Below, piece after piece: positions 1 to 9,100 of a stretch of 63,325 nucleotides of DNA. The DNA lies in NCBI GenBank assembly GCA_934293005.1, contig CAKQYA010000016.1, forward strand, positions 1 to 63,325, read 5' to 3'. The notes beneath the pieces are model-generated. The model had not been told where the DNA came from and did not search any database. It saw only the letters and a program-made list of their open reading frames with translations. The translations under genes and the position numbers were made by a program. This stretch comes from an uncultured Bacteroidaceae bacterium (lineage in GTDB: Bacteria; Bacteroidota; Bacteroidia; Bacteroidales; Bacteroidaceae). Every line of letters starts with the position of its first letter. The first letter of the stretch is position 1.

Positions 1-10
1 TTGACGATTA

Positions 11-18
11 CAAAGATA
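11..18 (-). promoter_or_regulatory. Possible outward -7 box at left edge
   Basis: Read on the minus strand this is TATCTTTG, a match to the Bacteroidetes -7 consensus TAnnTTTG. It would drive a gene lying to the left of the window. I see no convincing -33 TTTG at the usual 19-21 bp, so this rests on one element only. Confidence 0.3.
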
Positions 19-135
19 CAACTTTTTATTGAGAAACTGTTATTTTTACCCCATTATTTTGGGGTGGGAAACTTTAGATATTAAGAATCCAAAGGTCGAA
101 ATTAATCTTTGAAAAAAATAAAGATGGCAAAGGAA

Positions 136-213
136 GCAAGCACGAAATCTACACAGGGGAAAAAACAGGTGGCAATGGATGCAATCACGAAATCTACACA
201 AGAAAAAAAACAG
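136..213 (+). repeat. Two imperfect 33-bp direct repeats, 45-bp period
   Basis: Copies at 136-168 and 181-213 both contain CACGAAATCTACACA. The 45-bp period equals 15 codons, so in the frame of the downstream gene it encodes two similar segments containing HEIYT. This supports the stretch having been protein-coding, upstream of the first available ATG at 396. Confidence 0.7.
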
Positions 214-395
214 ATATCACAGAGCCAAAACGCATCTTAAGCCCTAACCAATGCACAATACGTGAGGATGTAGAATATAAAGTAGAAGAGCGCTGCCATA
301 TTTGCCTTCAAAAATTACCAGAAGAAGATGAATCTGATTCGCAAGTTTTTGATAATCCAGAGGCACCAGAATCCTGTATAACAGAGTACTGCGAC

Positions 396-1301
396 ATGAC
401 GACAGACTATAAAAATGAAGGAAACAAGATTATCACCATCCAAAAAATCTTTATAGAAAACTCAGAGGGAGAAAGGAATTTGGTGGAAACACGAACACGA
501 ACGAGTGCCAACAATCAAAATGAGGAATGCCCACCTCATGATATGACTAAAATAGGAAACAACCTTTATAAATGCAAAAAATGCAATATTACGAGGTACG
601 GAGAGGAAGAGAATTTCTATTTGGTGAAAAATAATCATGCCGTTTCCACATCAAAATGCACAACTTCCACAATCTCAAAAAACATCAATGGTGTCAACTT
701 CGTATTTCAAAAAGCCATAATAGATGACAAAAAAGAAAAAGCCATTTATGTAGGAGAAACAGAAGTGACGGAAGCTATGTGGATGGCTATATTTCCGAAC
801 CATCGGTACGAGCTAAACAAGACGAGTAAAGCAGCAATCGACATGATTCCTTACGAAGACGCAAAGATGTTTATCAGCATGCTCAACTACTTGTCTGCGA
901 AAGAAGGATGGAAACTTAAGTTCTTCCTACCGACTATTGAGGAGTGGGTTATGGCATTTCATGCTGGCGGCAAATGTAATGACGGCTGGCTGGCACATAA
1001 CTCCTGCAAAATAGCTATGCAAGTAGGCCTAAAGCCAGCTAACAATCTACACGTCTATGACATGAAAGGAAATGTGGCAGAAATGTGCAATGAAGTTCTT
1101 GCACGCTCTGAAGATGACGGAACATACAATAAAAGTTATCTAACTACATTTGAGCGAGGCAGACGCAACCACGATAATGTTTATGCAGGCAATAACTTCC
1201 TTGATGATATTAATGAAGTAGGACCGACAGATGTAAGGGTGACGAATATCTCCATCGGAAGAAATGGCATCGGATTCAGAGTGTTCGCTGTGCCAGAATG
1301 A
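396..1301 (+). CDS. Zinc-ribbon plus FGE/SUMF1-like domain protein, probably 5'-incomplete
   Basis: From the ATG at 396 this is 301 aa. Residues about 97-301 look like a diverged formylglycine-generating-enzyme (sulfatase-modifying factor) fold: GETEVTEAMW at 120-129, GNVAE at 225-229 and a terminal IGFRVFAVPE. The catalytic cysteine pair of true FGE is not evident, so a C-type-lectin-like structural or binding role is more likely than enzymatic. Residues 45-63 hold a C-x2-H...C-x2-C zinc-ribbon-like motif. The same frame is open from 78 to 395 without ATG, GTG or TTG. That upstream stretch encodes further Cys/His motifs (CNH, CHIC) and two 15-residue repeats, so the real gene probably began upstream and lost its start by truncation or frameshift. 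No signal peptide is visible. The function is unknown. A strong hairpin terminator follows. Confidence 0.6.
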   Translation: MTTDYKNEGNKIITIQKIFIENSEGERNLVETRTRTSANNQNEECPPHDMTKIGNNLYKCKKCNITRYGEEENFYLVKNNHAVSTSKCTTSTISKNINGVNFVFQKAIIDDKKEKAIYVGETEVTEAMWMAIFPNHRYELNKTSKAAIDMIPYEDAKMFISMLNYLSAKEGWKLKFFLPTIEEWVMAFHAGGKCNDGWLAHNSCKIAMQVGLKPANNLHVYDMKGNVAEMCNEVLARSEDDGTYNKSYLTTFERGRRNHDNVYAGNNFLDDINEVGPTDVRVTNISIGRNGIGFRVFAVPE

Positions 1302-1338
1302 TATACTTTCATACTAAGGAACTTGAAACAGACGAGAA

Positions 1339-1380
1339 GGGGTTCAGATGTTCAACTATAAGCATCTGAACCCCATCTTT
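1339..1380 (+). terminator. Rho-independent terminator after FGE-like gene
   Basis: A perfect 12-bp stem, GGGGTTCAGATG (1339-1350) and CATCTGAACCCC (1363-1374), has a 12-nt loop and is followed by ATCTTTTATC. It lies 37 bp past the stop of the FGE-like gene and separates it from the convergent ttcA-like gene. Confidence 0.85.
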
Positions 1381-1491
1381 TATCACACAAAAAAGATATT
1401 GGACATCTTGCTTGTTTTCTGTAACTTGTGCTTGTGTGGATGATACAAGGGTTCGTTTTTTTTTCTTCTAATATGCAAATCTGAACTCAAA

Positions 1492-2241
1492 TTATTTTTC
1501 ACGTTGCATCATTGCAGTCCACAAGCTGTGTCTGGCTTCGGGATTTAGTGTTTCAAGATGTCGGAACACTTTGTTCATGTCGCTTCGCCTTGATGTTTCC
1601 TCATAGGGGCATGGCGTCTTCAATTTTTGGAAATGAAGGAGCATGGAAAGTTGGCTGATGGATTGTTCGTCTACAAGGCAAAGCGGACGTATGATGGTGA
1701 TAGGGTAATGCTCCATCTGCAAGGCTGGTGGCATGGTTGGCGAGGCAGAGCCTTCATATGTCATGTTCATAAGCCATGTGGTGAGAATGTCGTCCTGATG
1801 ATGCCCAAGAGCTATCTTGTTGAAGCCATTGGCTTGCGCAAAGGTGAAGAGTGTCTTGCGGCGATTCCATGCACAAAGGAAACAGTGGGTCTTTCTCTTG
1901 TCAGTGCTCTCGTCAAACTGACTGTGCAGTATGTGAAGCTTAATGCCAAGGGTGTCGCAGAACGATTGAAGAAAACTGTGGTCAGTCTCATAAGGTATGT
2001 TGTCCATGACGACATGGGCCGCCTCAATCTTTATGGATGGACGGAAGATGCGTGAGCGCTCGGCCAGCAGACGAGCAAGCACAAGCGAGTCTTTGCCGCC
2101 AGAGATGGCTATGAGGATGCGGTCGCCATCTTCGAGCAGATGGTAGTCTACGCAGCCTTTGTTGAATTTGCGGTGTATCTTTTCCTCCGCTTTCATGGCG
2201 AGCATCTCTTCTTCCGACAGTTTGTTTTTTGTTTTTGCCAT
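1492..2241 (-). CDS. ttcA: TtcA-like tRNA 2-thiocytidine synthetase (PP-loop ATPase)
   Basis: The 249-aa cytoplasmic protein belongs to the ATP-PPase/TtcA family, which adenylates C32 of tRNA and replaces its oxygen with sulfur. The PP-loop SGGKDS is at residues 47-52. C120 and C123 form the CxxC pair and C211 is a third cysteine, matching the three Fe-S-ligating or catalytic cysteines of TtcA. It is somewhat shorter than enterobacterial TtcA. The ATG at 2241 gives a family-like charged N-terminus. It lies 73 bp downstream of the MBOAT gene on the same strand, and that gap carries a dispersed repeat. A closely related PP-loop enzyme with another tRNA target cannot be excluded. Confidence 0.82.
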   Translation of the reverse strand: MAKTKNKLSEEEMLAMKAEEKIHRKFNKGCVDYHLLEDGDRILIAISGGKDSLVLARLLAERSRIFRPSIKIEAAHVVMDNIPYETDHSFLQSFCDTLGIKLHILHSQFDESTDKRKTHCFLCAWNRRKTLFTFAQANGFNKIALGHHQDDILTTWLMNMTYEGSASPTMPPALQMEHYPITIIRPLCLVDEQSISQLSMLLHFQKLKTPCPYEETSRRSDMNKVFRHLETLNPEARHSLWTAMMQREK

Positions 2242-2260
2242 GTGGATTCTGTTTAAGTCT

Positions 2261-2278
2261 CAATCGGTCGTTGGACCG
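2261..2278. repeat. GGTC-core dispersed repeat, copy 1
   Basis: CAATCGGTCGTTGGACCG matches the shared core CCnAATmGGTCrTTrG, and CGGTC-GTTG-GACCG is itself a hairpin. The flank at about 2305-2320 (GTGCTGTTCAATC) is shared with copy 2 near 42072. It sits between the MBOAT stop and the ttcA-like start. Confidence 0.6.
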
Positions 2279-2314
2279 AAATGGGTTGTGCATTGTTGGT
2301 GCTGTTCAATCTTG

Positions 2315-3892
2315 TCAGAATTGGAAGTAGATGAATGGCTGCACATCGCTCGATTTGATTTGCACCACGATGTAGACAACTGCCACAATGATGATGGCTT
2401 GGATGACGAGCGGGCATCTAACAACAAAGCGTCGGAACGTGTCGAAAAGCTTCTGTGGAAGGAAATGCAGCAGATAGCCAAGGAACATGAGTAGTCCTAC
2501 AGCCTTGTAGGATTGACACCATTGAGTGAATATCTGTGGCTCAAATTTATGGAATATCTGATGGAACACTTGGTCGGCTATGCCAAATGACGATGCGCGG
2601 AAGAGCACCCAGCATGCAGCCACGAGATGGAAGGTGAGGATGCCGCTGAGCATGATAGCCGTGCGTGCATACCATGGGCGTTGAGGACGTTCGCCTCCTT
2701 TACGTGGCAGATATGACAGCGGACTTAGCGCTGGGCATATGGTGTGCCATATTTTGTCAATGCAGAGAAATAATCCGTGCAGGCCACCCCATAGAATGAA
2801 ATTGAGTGATGCCCCGTGCCATAGTCCGCCAAGAAGCATGGTGGCAATGAGGTTGAAGTATTGGCGTAGCTTGCCGTGACGATTGCCTCCGAGGCTGATG
2901 TATAGATAATCTTTCAGCCAGCTGGAGAGGCTGATGTGCCATCGGCGCCAGAATTCTGTGATGGATGCGGAAGTGTATGGGTTGTCGAAGTTTTTAGGGA
3001 ACTCAAAACCGAGCAGCAAGGCTATGCCTATAGCCATGTCGGAATAGCCTGAGAAGTCACAGTAGATTTGCAGGGTGTAGCCATATACGGCAAGGAGGTT
3101 TTCCAGACCGCTATAGAGGTCGGGCTGGTCGAAGATGCGTTCCACGAAATTGACGCTTATATAGTCGCTGATGACAGCTTTTTTGAAGAGTCCGGCAATG
3201 ATGAGGAAAACGCCATGGCCGAACATCTCATTGGTGACCATGAGCTGGCGGCGTATCTGAGGAATGAAATCGCGTGCACGCACGATGGGGCCTGCCACAA
3301 GTTGAGGAAAGAAACTCACGTAGAAGGCGTAGTCGAGAAGTCGCGATAGTGGGCGTATGTTGCCTCTATACACGTCGATGGTATAGCTGAGAGACTGGAA
3401 TGTGAAGAAGGATATGCCGACAGGGAGAAAGATGTCTCTTGGCTGCCATGCTACTCCCTGGAGAAAACTGCCTGAGATGGAGGCTGGCACATGGATTCCG
3501 CAGTCAGCGAGCATTGTGCAAATAGATTCTCCAAGGAAATTGGTGTATTTGAAGAATATGAGCAGTCCGAGGTCGAGAACGAGAGACAAGAAAACGAGTG
3601 TCTTTGCCAATGCACCACGTTCTTGCACTCCTCCGATGGCTCGGGCTATGTAAAAGTCGCTCACGGTGACAAGGGCGAGGAGCCAGAAGAACATGCCGCT
3701 GCTCTTATAATAGAAATAGTAGGAGAAAAGTGTGACGAAAAGTATGCGTATGGTGTCGGCACGACTTAAGAGGTTGTATACCAACGTGAATCCCAAGAAG
3801 AGAAATAGGAAGATGCCAGACGAGAATATCATAGGTGAGTCTGGCTGGTAGAGCAGTTGCTCTACCACTCGCGTGAAGTCGATATCGAACAT
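2315..3892 (-). CDS. MBOAT family O-acyltransferase (AlgI/DltB-like)
   Basis: This 525-aa polytopic inner-membrane protein of the membrane-bound O-acyltransferase family resembles AlgI, PatA and DltB, which pass acyl groups (usually acetyl) across the membrane to extracellular glycans or cell-wall polymers. About 10-12 hydrophobic segments are visible. The conserved RRWHISLSSWL is around residues 316-326 (His319), and GLWHGA has the invariant putative catalytic His359. The start is the ATG at 3892. Two SGNH-hydrolase genes lie immediately upstream on the same strand, 66 bp and about 1 kb away. This is the usual pairing, in which a periplasmic SGNH esterase/transferase completes the transfer. 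The acceptor polymer cannot be told from the sequence. Confidence 0.9.
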   Translation of the reverse strand: MFDIDFTRVVEQLLYQPDSPMIFSSGIFLFLFLGFTLVYNLLSRADTIRILFVTLFSYYFYYKSSGMFFWLLALVTVSDFYIARAIGGVQERGALAKTLVFLSLVLDLGLLIFFKYTNFLGESICTMLADCGIHVPASISGSFLQGVAWQPRDIFLPVGISFFTFQSLSYTIDVYRGNIRPLSRLLDYAFYVSFFPQLVAGPIVRARDFIPQIRRQLMVTNEMFGHGVFLIIAGLFKKAVISDYISVNFVERIFDQPDLYSGLENLLAVYGYTLQIYCDFSGYSDMAIGIALLLGFEFPKNFDNPYTSASITEFWRRWHISLSSWLKDYLYISLGGNRHGKLRQYFNLIATMLLGGLWHGASLNFILWGGLHGLFLCIDKIWHTICPALSPLSYLPRKGGERPQRPWYARTAIMLSGILTFHLVAACWVLFRASSFGIADQVFHQIFHKFEPQIFTQWCQSYKAVGLLMFLGYLLHFLPQKLFDTFRRFVVRCPLVIQAIIIVAVVYIVVQIKSSDVQPFIYFQF

Positions 3893-3958
3893 ATGTTGTA
3901 TTTAGAATCCTTGTGCTTATTTGTAGAATTGAGAACTTGAGTGTTGGGTTGCAGTCAG

Positions 3959-4858
3959 TCAGAACCCTGTGAGTGACTTGTATGGCTTTTGTTCTAATGG
4001 CGTAGGTCCATGCATCATGCGTGTCTGGCTCCCCGACACTGCTGTTTGTGTATATGCCTTGTATATGGCCTCACCCAGCAGCTTGCCTTGGAGTGAGTAT
4101 CCCGATGCGGTGAAATGCACGGCATCCGTGTTCATGAGGCCTGCATTGAACCAATTGCTGGCCGCATGGGCATCACCGCCAGCTATGGTATATATGTCCC
4201 ATACAGCTGCTTTGTTGTTGTGGCAGAAGGATATGATGCTGCGTGCCACCTTGCCAGTGTTGGCATTGGCCACTCTTGTAGTGGCATAAATGGTACGGCG
4301 GCCCCGTCTACCAGTGCGCGTGCGGCGCGTTATGAAGCTTCCTGGGGGTGTGGTGAACAGAAACTGGACTTTGGGGCAACGTTCGCGTATGCGTGTCATG
4401 AGCGTGTGCATGGTCTGTGCGTGCACCGATTCATTGAGAGCTGCTCCATGGGCCTCATTGGTGCCGAATGACACCACGACGAGGTCGGGATGCTCTGATG
4501 CTATGCGGTTGATGATGTCTTGTTCGTAAAAGCGTTTAGCCCACGCTCCGTTGATGCCATAATAGGCGAAAGAGAGTTTGGGAAAATACTGCTTCAACGT
4601 GCGTTCGAGGGTGTTGGGCAGGATGTTGCCACGCACATGTGAGTCGCCTATCTGCATCACCTTCACATTTTGTTTACGTTTGATCTTGAGGAAGAATGTG
4701 GCCATATGGGCTTCGCCCTCTATTTCATTGGTCTTAGTGCCACGGAAACTTGTAGGGAATGATGTGCCTAACAATTGGGCTCGTGCATTCTGCACTAAGC
4801 ACACAAGCAATGTCAGGCATGCTGCTACATGGAGGATATGTCTTTTGTTTATGTTCAC
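3959..4858 (-). CDS. Secreted SGNH/GDSL hydrolase, MBOAT partner
   Basis: The 299-aa protein has an N-terminal signal peptide (hydrophobic 8-22, cleavage near ARA-Q, about residue 27). SGNH blocks are clear: GDSH at 71-74 with nucleophile Ser73, Gly in YGINGA (block II), GTNE at 132-135 with Asn134 (block III), and DAVHF with Asp245 and His248 (block V). It probably acts in the periplasm as an esterase or O-acyltransferase together with the adjacent MBOAT protein. The start appears to be GTG at 4858, because no in-frame ATG occurs between the upstream stop and the signal peptide. An Arg-rich loop (about 178-188) precedes block V and is unusual. Confidence 0.85.
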   Translation of the reverse strand: MNINKRHILHVAACLTLLVCLVQNARAQLLGTSFPTSFRGTKTNEIEGEAHMATFFLKIKRKQNVKVMQIGDSHVRGNILPNTLERTLKQYFPKLSFAYYGINGAWAKRFYEQDIINRIASEHPDLVVVSFGTNEAHGAALNESVHAQTMHTLMTRIRERCPKVQFLFTTPPGSFITRRTRTGRRGRRTIYATTRVANANTGKVARSIISFCHNNKAAVWDIYTIAGGDAHAASNWFNAGLMNTDAVHFTASGYSLQGKLLGEAIYKAYTQTAVSGSQTRMMHGPTPLEQKPYKSLTGF

Positions 4859-4896
4859 TATGATTATTGTCTATTTTTATAAGTTTTTTCACTATC

Positions 4897-6405
4897 TTAG
4901 CGCATGCGGCTGTCGTAGTTGGATTTGCCGTTCATAAGCACGTTGAAGAGCAGGCCTGCGATGTGTTTGCCGCCAGCAAAGTTGATGTGAGTGTAGTCGA
5001 GGTTGGCTTGTTTCTTCTCTGTCATGCGCGCCACGCTTCCATCGCCTCCCATGGCTTCGTAGAGATTCCAAAATGCCACGCGCTCATCGCTTGCCATCTT
5101 GCGCTCGTAGGATATGAGCTCTCGCACGCCACCCATGGTGTGAAGCTGTCCATCAGCTCCGCGCATGTCTCTGTCAGCCATGCTGACAATGAGTATGCTT
5201 GCGTTTGGGTAGGCCGCTTTGATGTGCTGAACGACCTGCGCCATCTGGCGTGCATATGTGCCATAGTCTTTTTGCTTCGCGCTGGCCACGTTAAGGCCAA
5301 AATGCAGGATGATGAGGTCGTATGGGCGCACAGCGGCGAAGCTGCTCAGGGTTTCCTGTGGTATCTTGGCCAAATGCTGTCCACCGCTGCCACGCATGCT
5401 GAAGTTGTCGAGAACTATTCCTTTCTTGCCATCGAGTGCCACGCCATAGAAACGAGAACCGTTGCCGCCTTTCACTCCGAGTCGCAGGCGGCCTATGCGG
5501 CGTTCTATTTTCCGTGCAACCACATTGCCAGCTCCTTGTTGAGGAATGTTGTCGGCTTTAATTACAGTTTTATAGCGTGTCACTGAGTCGGAGTCGAGAT
5601 ATGCTATCGTTTCCTCATGAGTGTGGGCTGCAGATGCTGTGCCGTTGGAATAGATGAGCTCATTGGCATTGCGGTTGATGCCGCAGTAGACATTCAGCCC
5701 ATTGCCAGGAGTGAAGAACACTGTTGCCACGCTGGCTGTGTCGAGAAGCTGCGGATATACGTTGCGTTGGCATGTCATCTCAAAGGTGGCTGTGTCGTGA
5801 GGAATGAAATAGCTGCCAGCTATGCCTTGCGAGATGGCGTTGAAACCTCGTCCGCGCTCATTGGCATGGTAGCATTGCCAGCCTGAATGACGTGTGTTGA
5901 CTGAACGGCGGAAATCGGACGACACGCATTCTATTTCAACAAATCCCATGCCTCTGCCTCCGAAACGCTTCTGAAGCATGGCTCTGAGATCCATGGTAAG
6001 AATGTCGCCTTCAATGTATGAGTCGCCGAAGTAGGCTATGCGCACAGGGCGTGACGAGGCTTGCGATAAGGCTGAATAGAAGTGGTCCATCTCACGGTTG
6101 ATTCCGTTGACGTCGGCGAAGTCTTCAATGGCAACCATACCTGTCGGCACAGAGTCGACGTATGCCATCTGTTTTACCTTTACTGCTGCTGAGTCGATGT
6201 TTTTTTCCACATAGCCATCGGCAGAGTCGGCCTTGACTTCGGCAATGATATTGCCAGATTCATCGCGATGTTGAATGTCGCTCATGATGTTCACTCTTCT
6301 CAAATCCTTACCGTAGATGTCAGTGTGCGGAAGATAGAAGAGGCCTAACAGCATCAGAAATACAAGCAGCACGAGTAGGAACGTGCACCATAATCTATTT
6401 TTCAT
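4897..6405 (-). CDS. Membrane-anchored SGNH hydrolase, second MBOAT partner
   Basis: This protein has 502 aa if started at the ATG at 6405. A TTG would add 14 unlikely residues. One N-terminal transmembrane segment (about 7-25) anchors it with the bulk in the periplasm. The GDSY block I is at about 127-130, a LHFGLN motif serves as a block III-like segment, and DYTHI near the C-terminus supplies Asp470 and His473. It lies 38 bp upstream of the smaller SGNH gene and forms a MBOAT-SGNH-SGNH set. I infer a role in adding or removing acyl groups on a surface polysaccharide. The substrate is unknown. Upstream is the 181-bp repeat copy A. Confidence 0.82.
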   Translation of the reverse strand: MKNRLWCTFLLVLLVFLMLLGLFYLPHTDIYGKDLRRVNIMSDIQHRDESGNIIAEVKADSADGYVEKNIDSAAVKVKQMAYVDSVPTGMVAIEDFADVNGINREMDHFYSALSQASSRPVRIAYFGDSYIEGDILTMDLRAMLQKRFGGRGMGFVEIECVSSDFRRSVNTRHSGWQCYHANERGRGFNAISQGIAGSYFIPHDTATFEMTCQRNVYPQLLDTASVATVFFTPGNGLNVYCGINRNANELIYSNGTASAAHTHEETIAYLDSDSVTRYKTVIKADNIPQQGAGNVVARKIERRIGRLRLGVKGGNGSRFYGVALDGKKGIVLDNFSMRGSGGQHLAKIPQETLSSFAAVRPYDLIILHFGLNVASAKQKDYGTYARQMAQVVQHIKAAYPNASILIVSMADRDMRGADGQLHTMGGVRELISYERKMASDERVAFWNLYEAMGGDGSVARMTEKKQANLDYTHINFAGGKHIAGLLFNVLMNGKSNYDSRMR

Positions 6406-6471
6406 TTCTGTATCTAAAAAACAATCTTTTCTTTCAGTCTTTGCCAAATGAATGGCGTTTCACATTATAAA

Positions 6472-6652
6472 TAAGTGGGCTTTCAAAATTATTTTATTAT
6501 ATCAAAGTAAGCCGCTCTCATATTTGTCTCTCTCGGCCATCTTTTCCTTTTGATTATCAGTCACTATGCTCGCATAGCACCATCAGACAGAAGAAAAATC
6601 TGCCTCAAGATAGAGTGCGTCAAATATAAAAATAATTATGAACACCTACTTA
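6472..6652 (+). repeat. 181-bp structured intergenic element, copy A
   Basis: The element begins TAAGTGGGCTTTCAAAATTA and ends with the complement of TAAGTAGGTGTTCATAATTA, giving imperfect terminal inverted repeats of 25-35 bp. A central hairpin CTATGC-tc-GCATAG lies at 6564-6577. It aligns over its whole length with copy B (11934-12115), sharing TATCAAAG/ACATCAAAG, TCTGCCTCA/TCTGCATCA, GCGTCAAAT/ACGTCAAAT and AATAATTATGAA. It fills the gap between the SGNH and HD-domain genes. Confidence 0.78.
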
Positions 6653-6664
6653 GCGCTCCAGATA

Positions 6665-8851
6665 TTAGCCATTATGCGTGTTTTCTTCCCTTTCTGACTG
6701 ATCTGAGGTTTTCTCGCCCTTTGCCTTTATGGACTTGTCAGGCATGCTGTCTTTGTCATCTTGAGATGCCTTGGGCGTGTCGATGTCGCTCTTGACTTCC
6801 TCGTTGAGTTCGGGATAAGTGATGCGTGTGTGGTATATTGTCTTTAGTTTTTCCTTGAGCACGTTCTTAGCCACGGCTATATCCTTGAAGGTGATGGAGC
6901 AGTCGCTGAAGAAGCCTTCCGCCACTTGGCTGTCGATGATGCGGTCTACGAGAGTGTTGATGCTTTCTTCGGTATATTCTTGCAGAGAGCGTGAAGCGGC
7001 TTCTACCGCATCGCACATCATCAGTATGGCTTCTTCTTTGGTGCTCGGATTAGGACCAGGGTATGTGAATGCCTCTTCATCGATGTTCTCATCAGGATGC
7101 TCGTTGCGGTAGGTAATGTAGAAATATTTAGCTTTGCCGCGTCCGTGATGAGTGAGGATGAAGCGCTTGATGGCCTCTGGTATGTGGTTTTTCTCAGCCA
7201 TGGCTATGCCGTTAGTGACATGGGCGATGATGACTTGTGCTGAGCGCAATGGCGTGAGATGTTTATGTGGTGATATGCCATTTTGATTTTCTGTGAAGAA
7301 TACAGGACGCTCCATCTTGCCTATGTCGTGATACAGAGCTCCTGTGCGTACCAACTGTGCCTTGGCGCCTATCTTGTTGGCTACCTCTGCGCTCAGGTTG
7401 GCGACCTGCACAGAATGCTGGAAAGTGCCTGGAGCCACCTCCGTCATGCGACGGAGGAGCGGATTGTTCATGTTGCTCAGTTCGACGAGTGTCACATCGC
7501 TTGTGAATCCGAAGAGTTTTTCAAGCATCCACAGAAGCGGATAGGCGAAGAGGAGGAGCACACAGTTGATGGCGAAATATGTGTACATGTCATAGTCCAT
7601 CTTCATTCCGTTCTCATGATATAGAGAATAGCCTGTGTAGAAAAGACTGTAGACAAGGAAGAGTATGAGTGATGTGCGCACTATCTGTGAGCGCTGTGTG
7701 AGTTCTCGCAAAGAGTGGATGGCGGCCATGCCCACTATGAGCTGGAGAATTAGAAATTCGTAGCCGCTTGATAGGGTGATGGATATGATGACCAGCATGG
7801 CACAATGGTCCATGAAGGCAGTGCGCGAGTCCATAAACACACGTATGACGATGGCAACAAAGCACACTGGCAGTATGAACACGCTGAAGAGCTTGTGCGA
7901 CACTACTATGGAAGCTATAATGCACATGCACACTGGCAGGGCATAGATGAGCGTGGCGTTGCGCGCATTGTCGAAATAGTCGTCACGGTAGAGCGAGAGG
8001 TAGATGGTCAGCATGGAGAAGATGACGAAGACAAAGATTGACTGACCGATGATCATGAAGGGTATGTTGACCTCTTTGTTGCCACGCGATTCGTATTCTT
8101 TCTGGTATGACCTCAAGATGTTGTACACTTCTTTGGTCACTGTCTCGCCGCGGTCTATGATTTTTTGTCCTGCCTCAATGGTGCCGCTATGATTGGAAAT
8201 GTCGTGCAGCGATGAACTGAGTTCCTCTTTAGTCTTCTGTTCATCGCAGCTCAAGTTTGACTGTATGAGTTCGTTGATATTGTAATGCTGCAGCATTGCA
8301 CGTGAGAAGTGCGATGTGTCGGCTTCCATTATGTATCTGTAGGCTGTGCGAGGGGTGAATACCTTTGAAAGATATTCAGAGCGAGCATAGTTGTTGGACA
8401 GGATGCGTATTTGTCTATGCCGCTTCACATCGGTGAGCTGTGCATAGTCATCGATGGATATGACCCCTCGATTGTAGATGGTGTCGAGCATGGCTGATAT
8501 ATGCTTGACATAGAAACGCTGAACGTCTGCGCTCAAGTCATCAACTTCAGTGGAGTGAAGACGTCGCAACATGGTATCTTTGACGCTTGTGTTGACGAGA
8601 TAGTATGGTTGGAAGTCGCGCTCTACCCTTGCTCTCTCGCTGTGCAGCAGCGAGTCGCTCTTCAAAATCGGAAACTTGGAATCAGCTATGAGCAGGCCAT
8701 AGTTCCATGGCTTGCCTTCCTCATATTTGTAACCAAACTCATCCTCTCTCGGCATGAAATAAACTACCAGTGCTGTAGAAAGGATAACCAACATGAGCTT
8801 CATCATCCATCTGGATGTGTCGGTGTGCTTCTGCAATCTATTGGGTTTCAT
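6665..8851 (-). CDS. pgpH: 7TM-HD phosphohydrolase (PgpH-like c-di-AMP phosphodiesterase)
   Basis: The 728-aa membrane protein follows the 7TMR-HD plan: an N-terminal membrane helix (about 18-33), a large extracytoplasmic domain (about 35-260), seven membrane helices (about 263-447) and a cytoplasmic HD domain (about 455-690). The HD residues are His479 and the His508-Asp509 pair in ALYHDIGKM, followed by LTHHGRG. Proteins of this type (PgpH) hydrolyse cyclic di-AMP to pApA. That substrate is inferred from the family. The ATG at 8851 is preferred to an adjacent TTG. The C-terminus after about 690 is charged and low-complexity. It stands alone between the SGNH genes and thrC. Confidence 0.88.
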   Translation of the reverse strand: MKPNRLQKHTDTSRWMMKLMLVILSTALVVYFMPREDEFGYKYEEGKPWNYGLLIADSKFPILKSDSLLHSERARVERDFQPYYLVNTSVKDTMLRRLHSTEVDDLSADVQRFYVKHISAMLDTIYNRGVISIDDYAQLTDVKRHRQIRILSNNYARSEYLSKVFTPRTAYRYIMEADTSHFSRAMLQHYNINELIQSNLSCDEQKTKEELSSSLHDISNHSGTIEAGQKIIDRGETVTKEVYNILRSYQKEYESRGNKEVNIPFMIIGQSIFVFVIFSMLTIYLSLYRDDYFDNARNATLIYALPVCMCIIASIVVSHKLFSVFILPVCFVAIVIRVFMDSRTAFMDHCAMLVIISITLSSGYEFLILQLIVGMAAIHSLRELTQRSQIVRTSLILFLVYSLFYTGYSLYHENGMKMDYDMYTYFAINCVLLLFAYPLLWMLEKLFGFTSDVTLVELSNMNNPLLRRMTEVAPGTFQHSVQVANLSAEVANKIGAKAQLVRTGALYHDIGKMERPVFFTENQNGISPHKHLTPLRSAQVIIAHVTNGIAMAEKNHIPEAIKRFILTHHGRGKAKYFYITYRNEHPDENIDEEAFTYPGPNPSTKEEAILMMCDAVEAASRSLQEYTEESINTLVDRIIDSQVAEGFFSDCSITFKDIAVAKNVLKEKLKTIYHTRITYPELNEEVKSDIDTPKASQDDKDSMPDKSIKAKGEKTSDQSEREENTHNG

Positions 8852-8941
8852 CAATGATTAAACTTATAATGTTATCCGAAAATATATAGCGGTGCAAAGT
8901 TGCGCCTTGCTGAATCTTCTCTCTGAGAGTTGTTGCATATC

Positions 8942-8975
8942 CCCTGGGGCACCATGAAATGGATATGCCCCAGGG
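8942..8975. terminator. Hairpin between thrC and the HD-domain gene
   Basis: A perfect 10-bp stem, CCCTGGGGCA (8942-8951) and TGCCCCAGGG (8966-8975), has a 14-nt loop. No uridine run follows on either strand, so it could be a terminator of the thr operon on the minus strand or a processing structure. The 8852-9100 gap holds nothing else I can name. Confidence 0.55.
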
Positions 8976-9100
8976 TTGTTGAGAATTCGTCTTACTTGAC
9001 GGTTGCCGTACAAGCGCATTTTTATTCACGATGCTTCATCCTTTTATGTAATCGTGCGGCATGCGCTCATTCATACGCATGAATGGTATCATCAAGCTGA

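Noticed and set aside
124..240. 39-codon frame starting ATG at 124
   Set aside because: The 45-bp direct repeat suits both frames, but the other frame continues into the FGE-like gene with Cys/His motifs, so the short frame is probably a shadow.
396..1301. FGE-like protein as a diversity-generating retroelement target
   Set aside because: FGE/C-lectin folds are common DGR targets, but there is no reverse transcriptase, no template repeat and no near-copy of the 3' end in the window.
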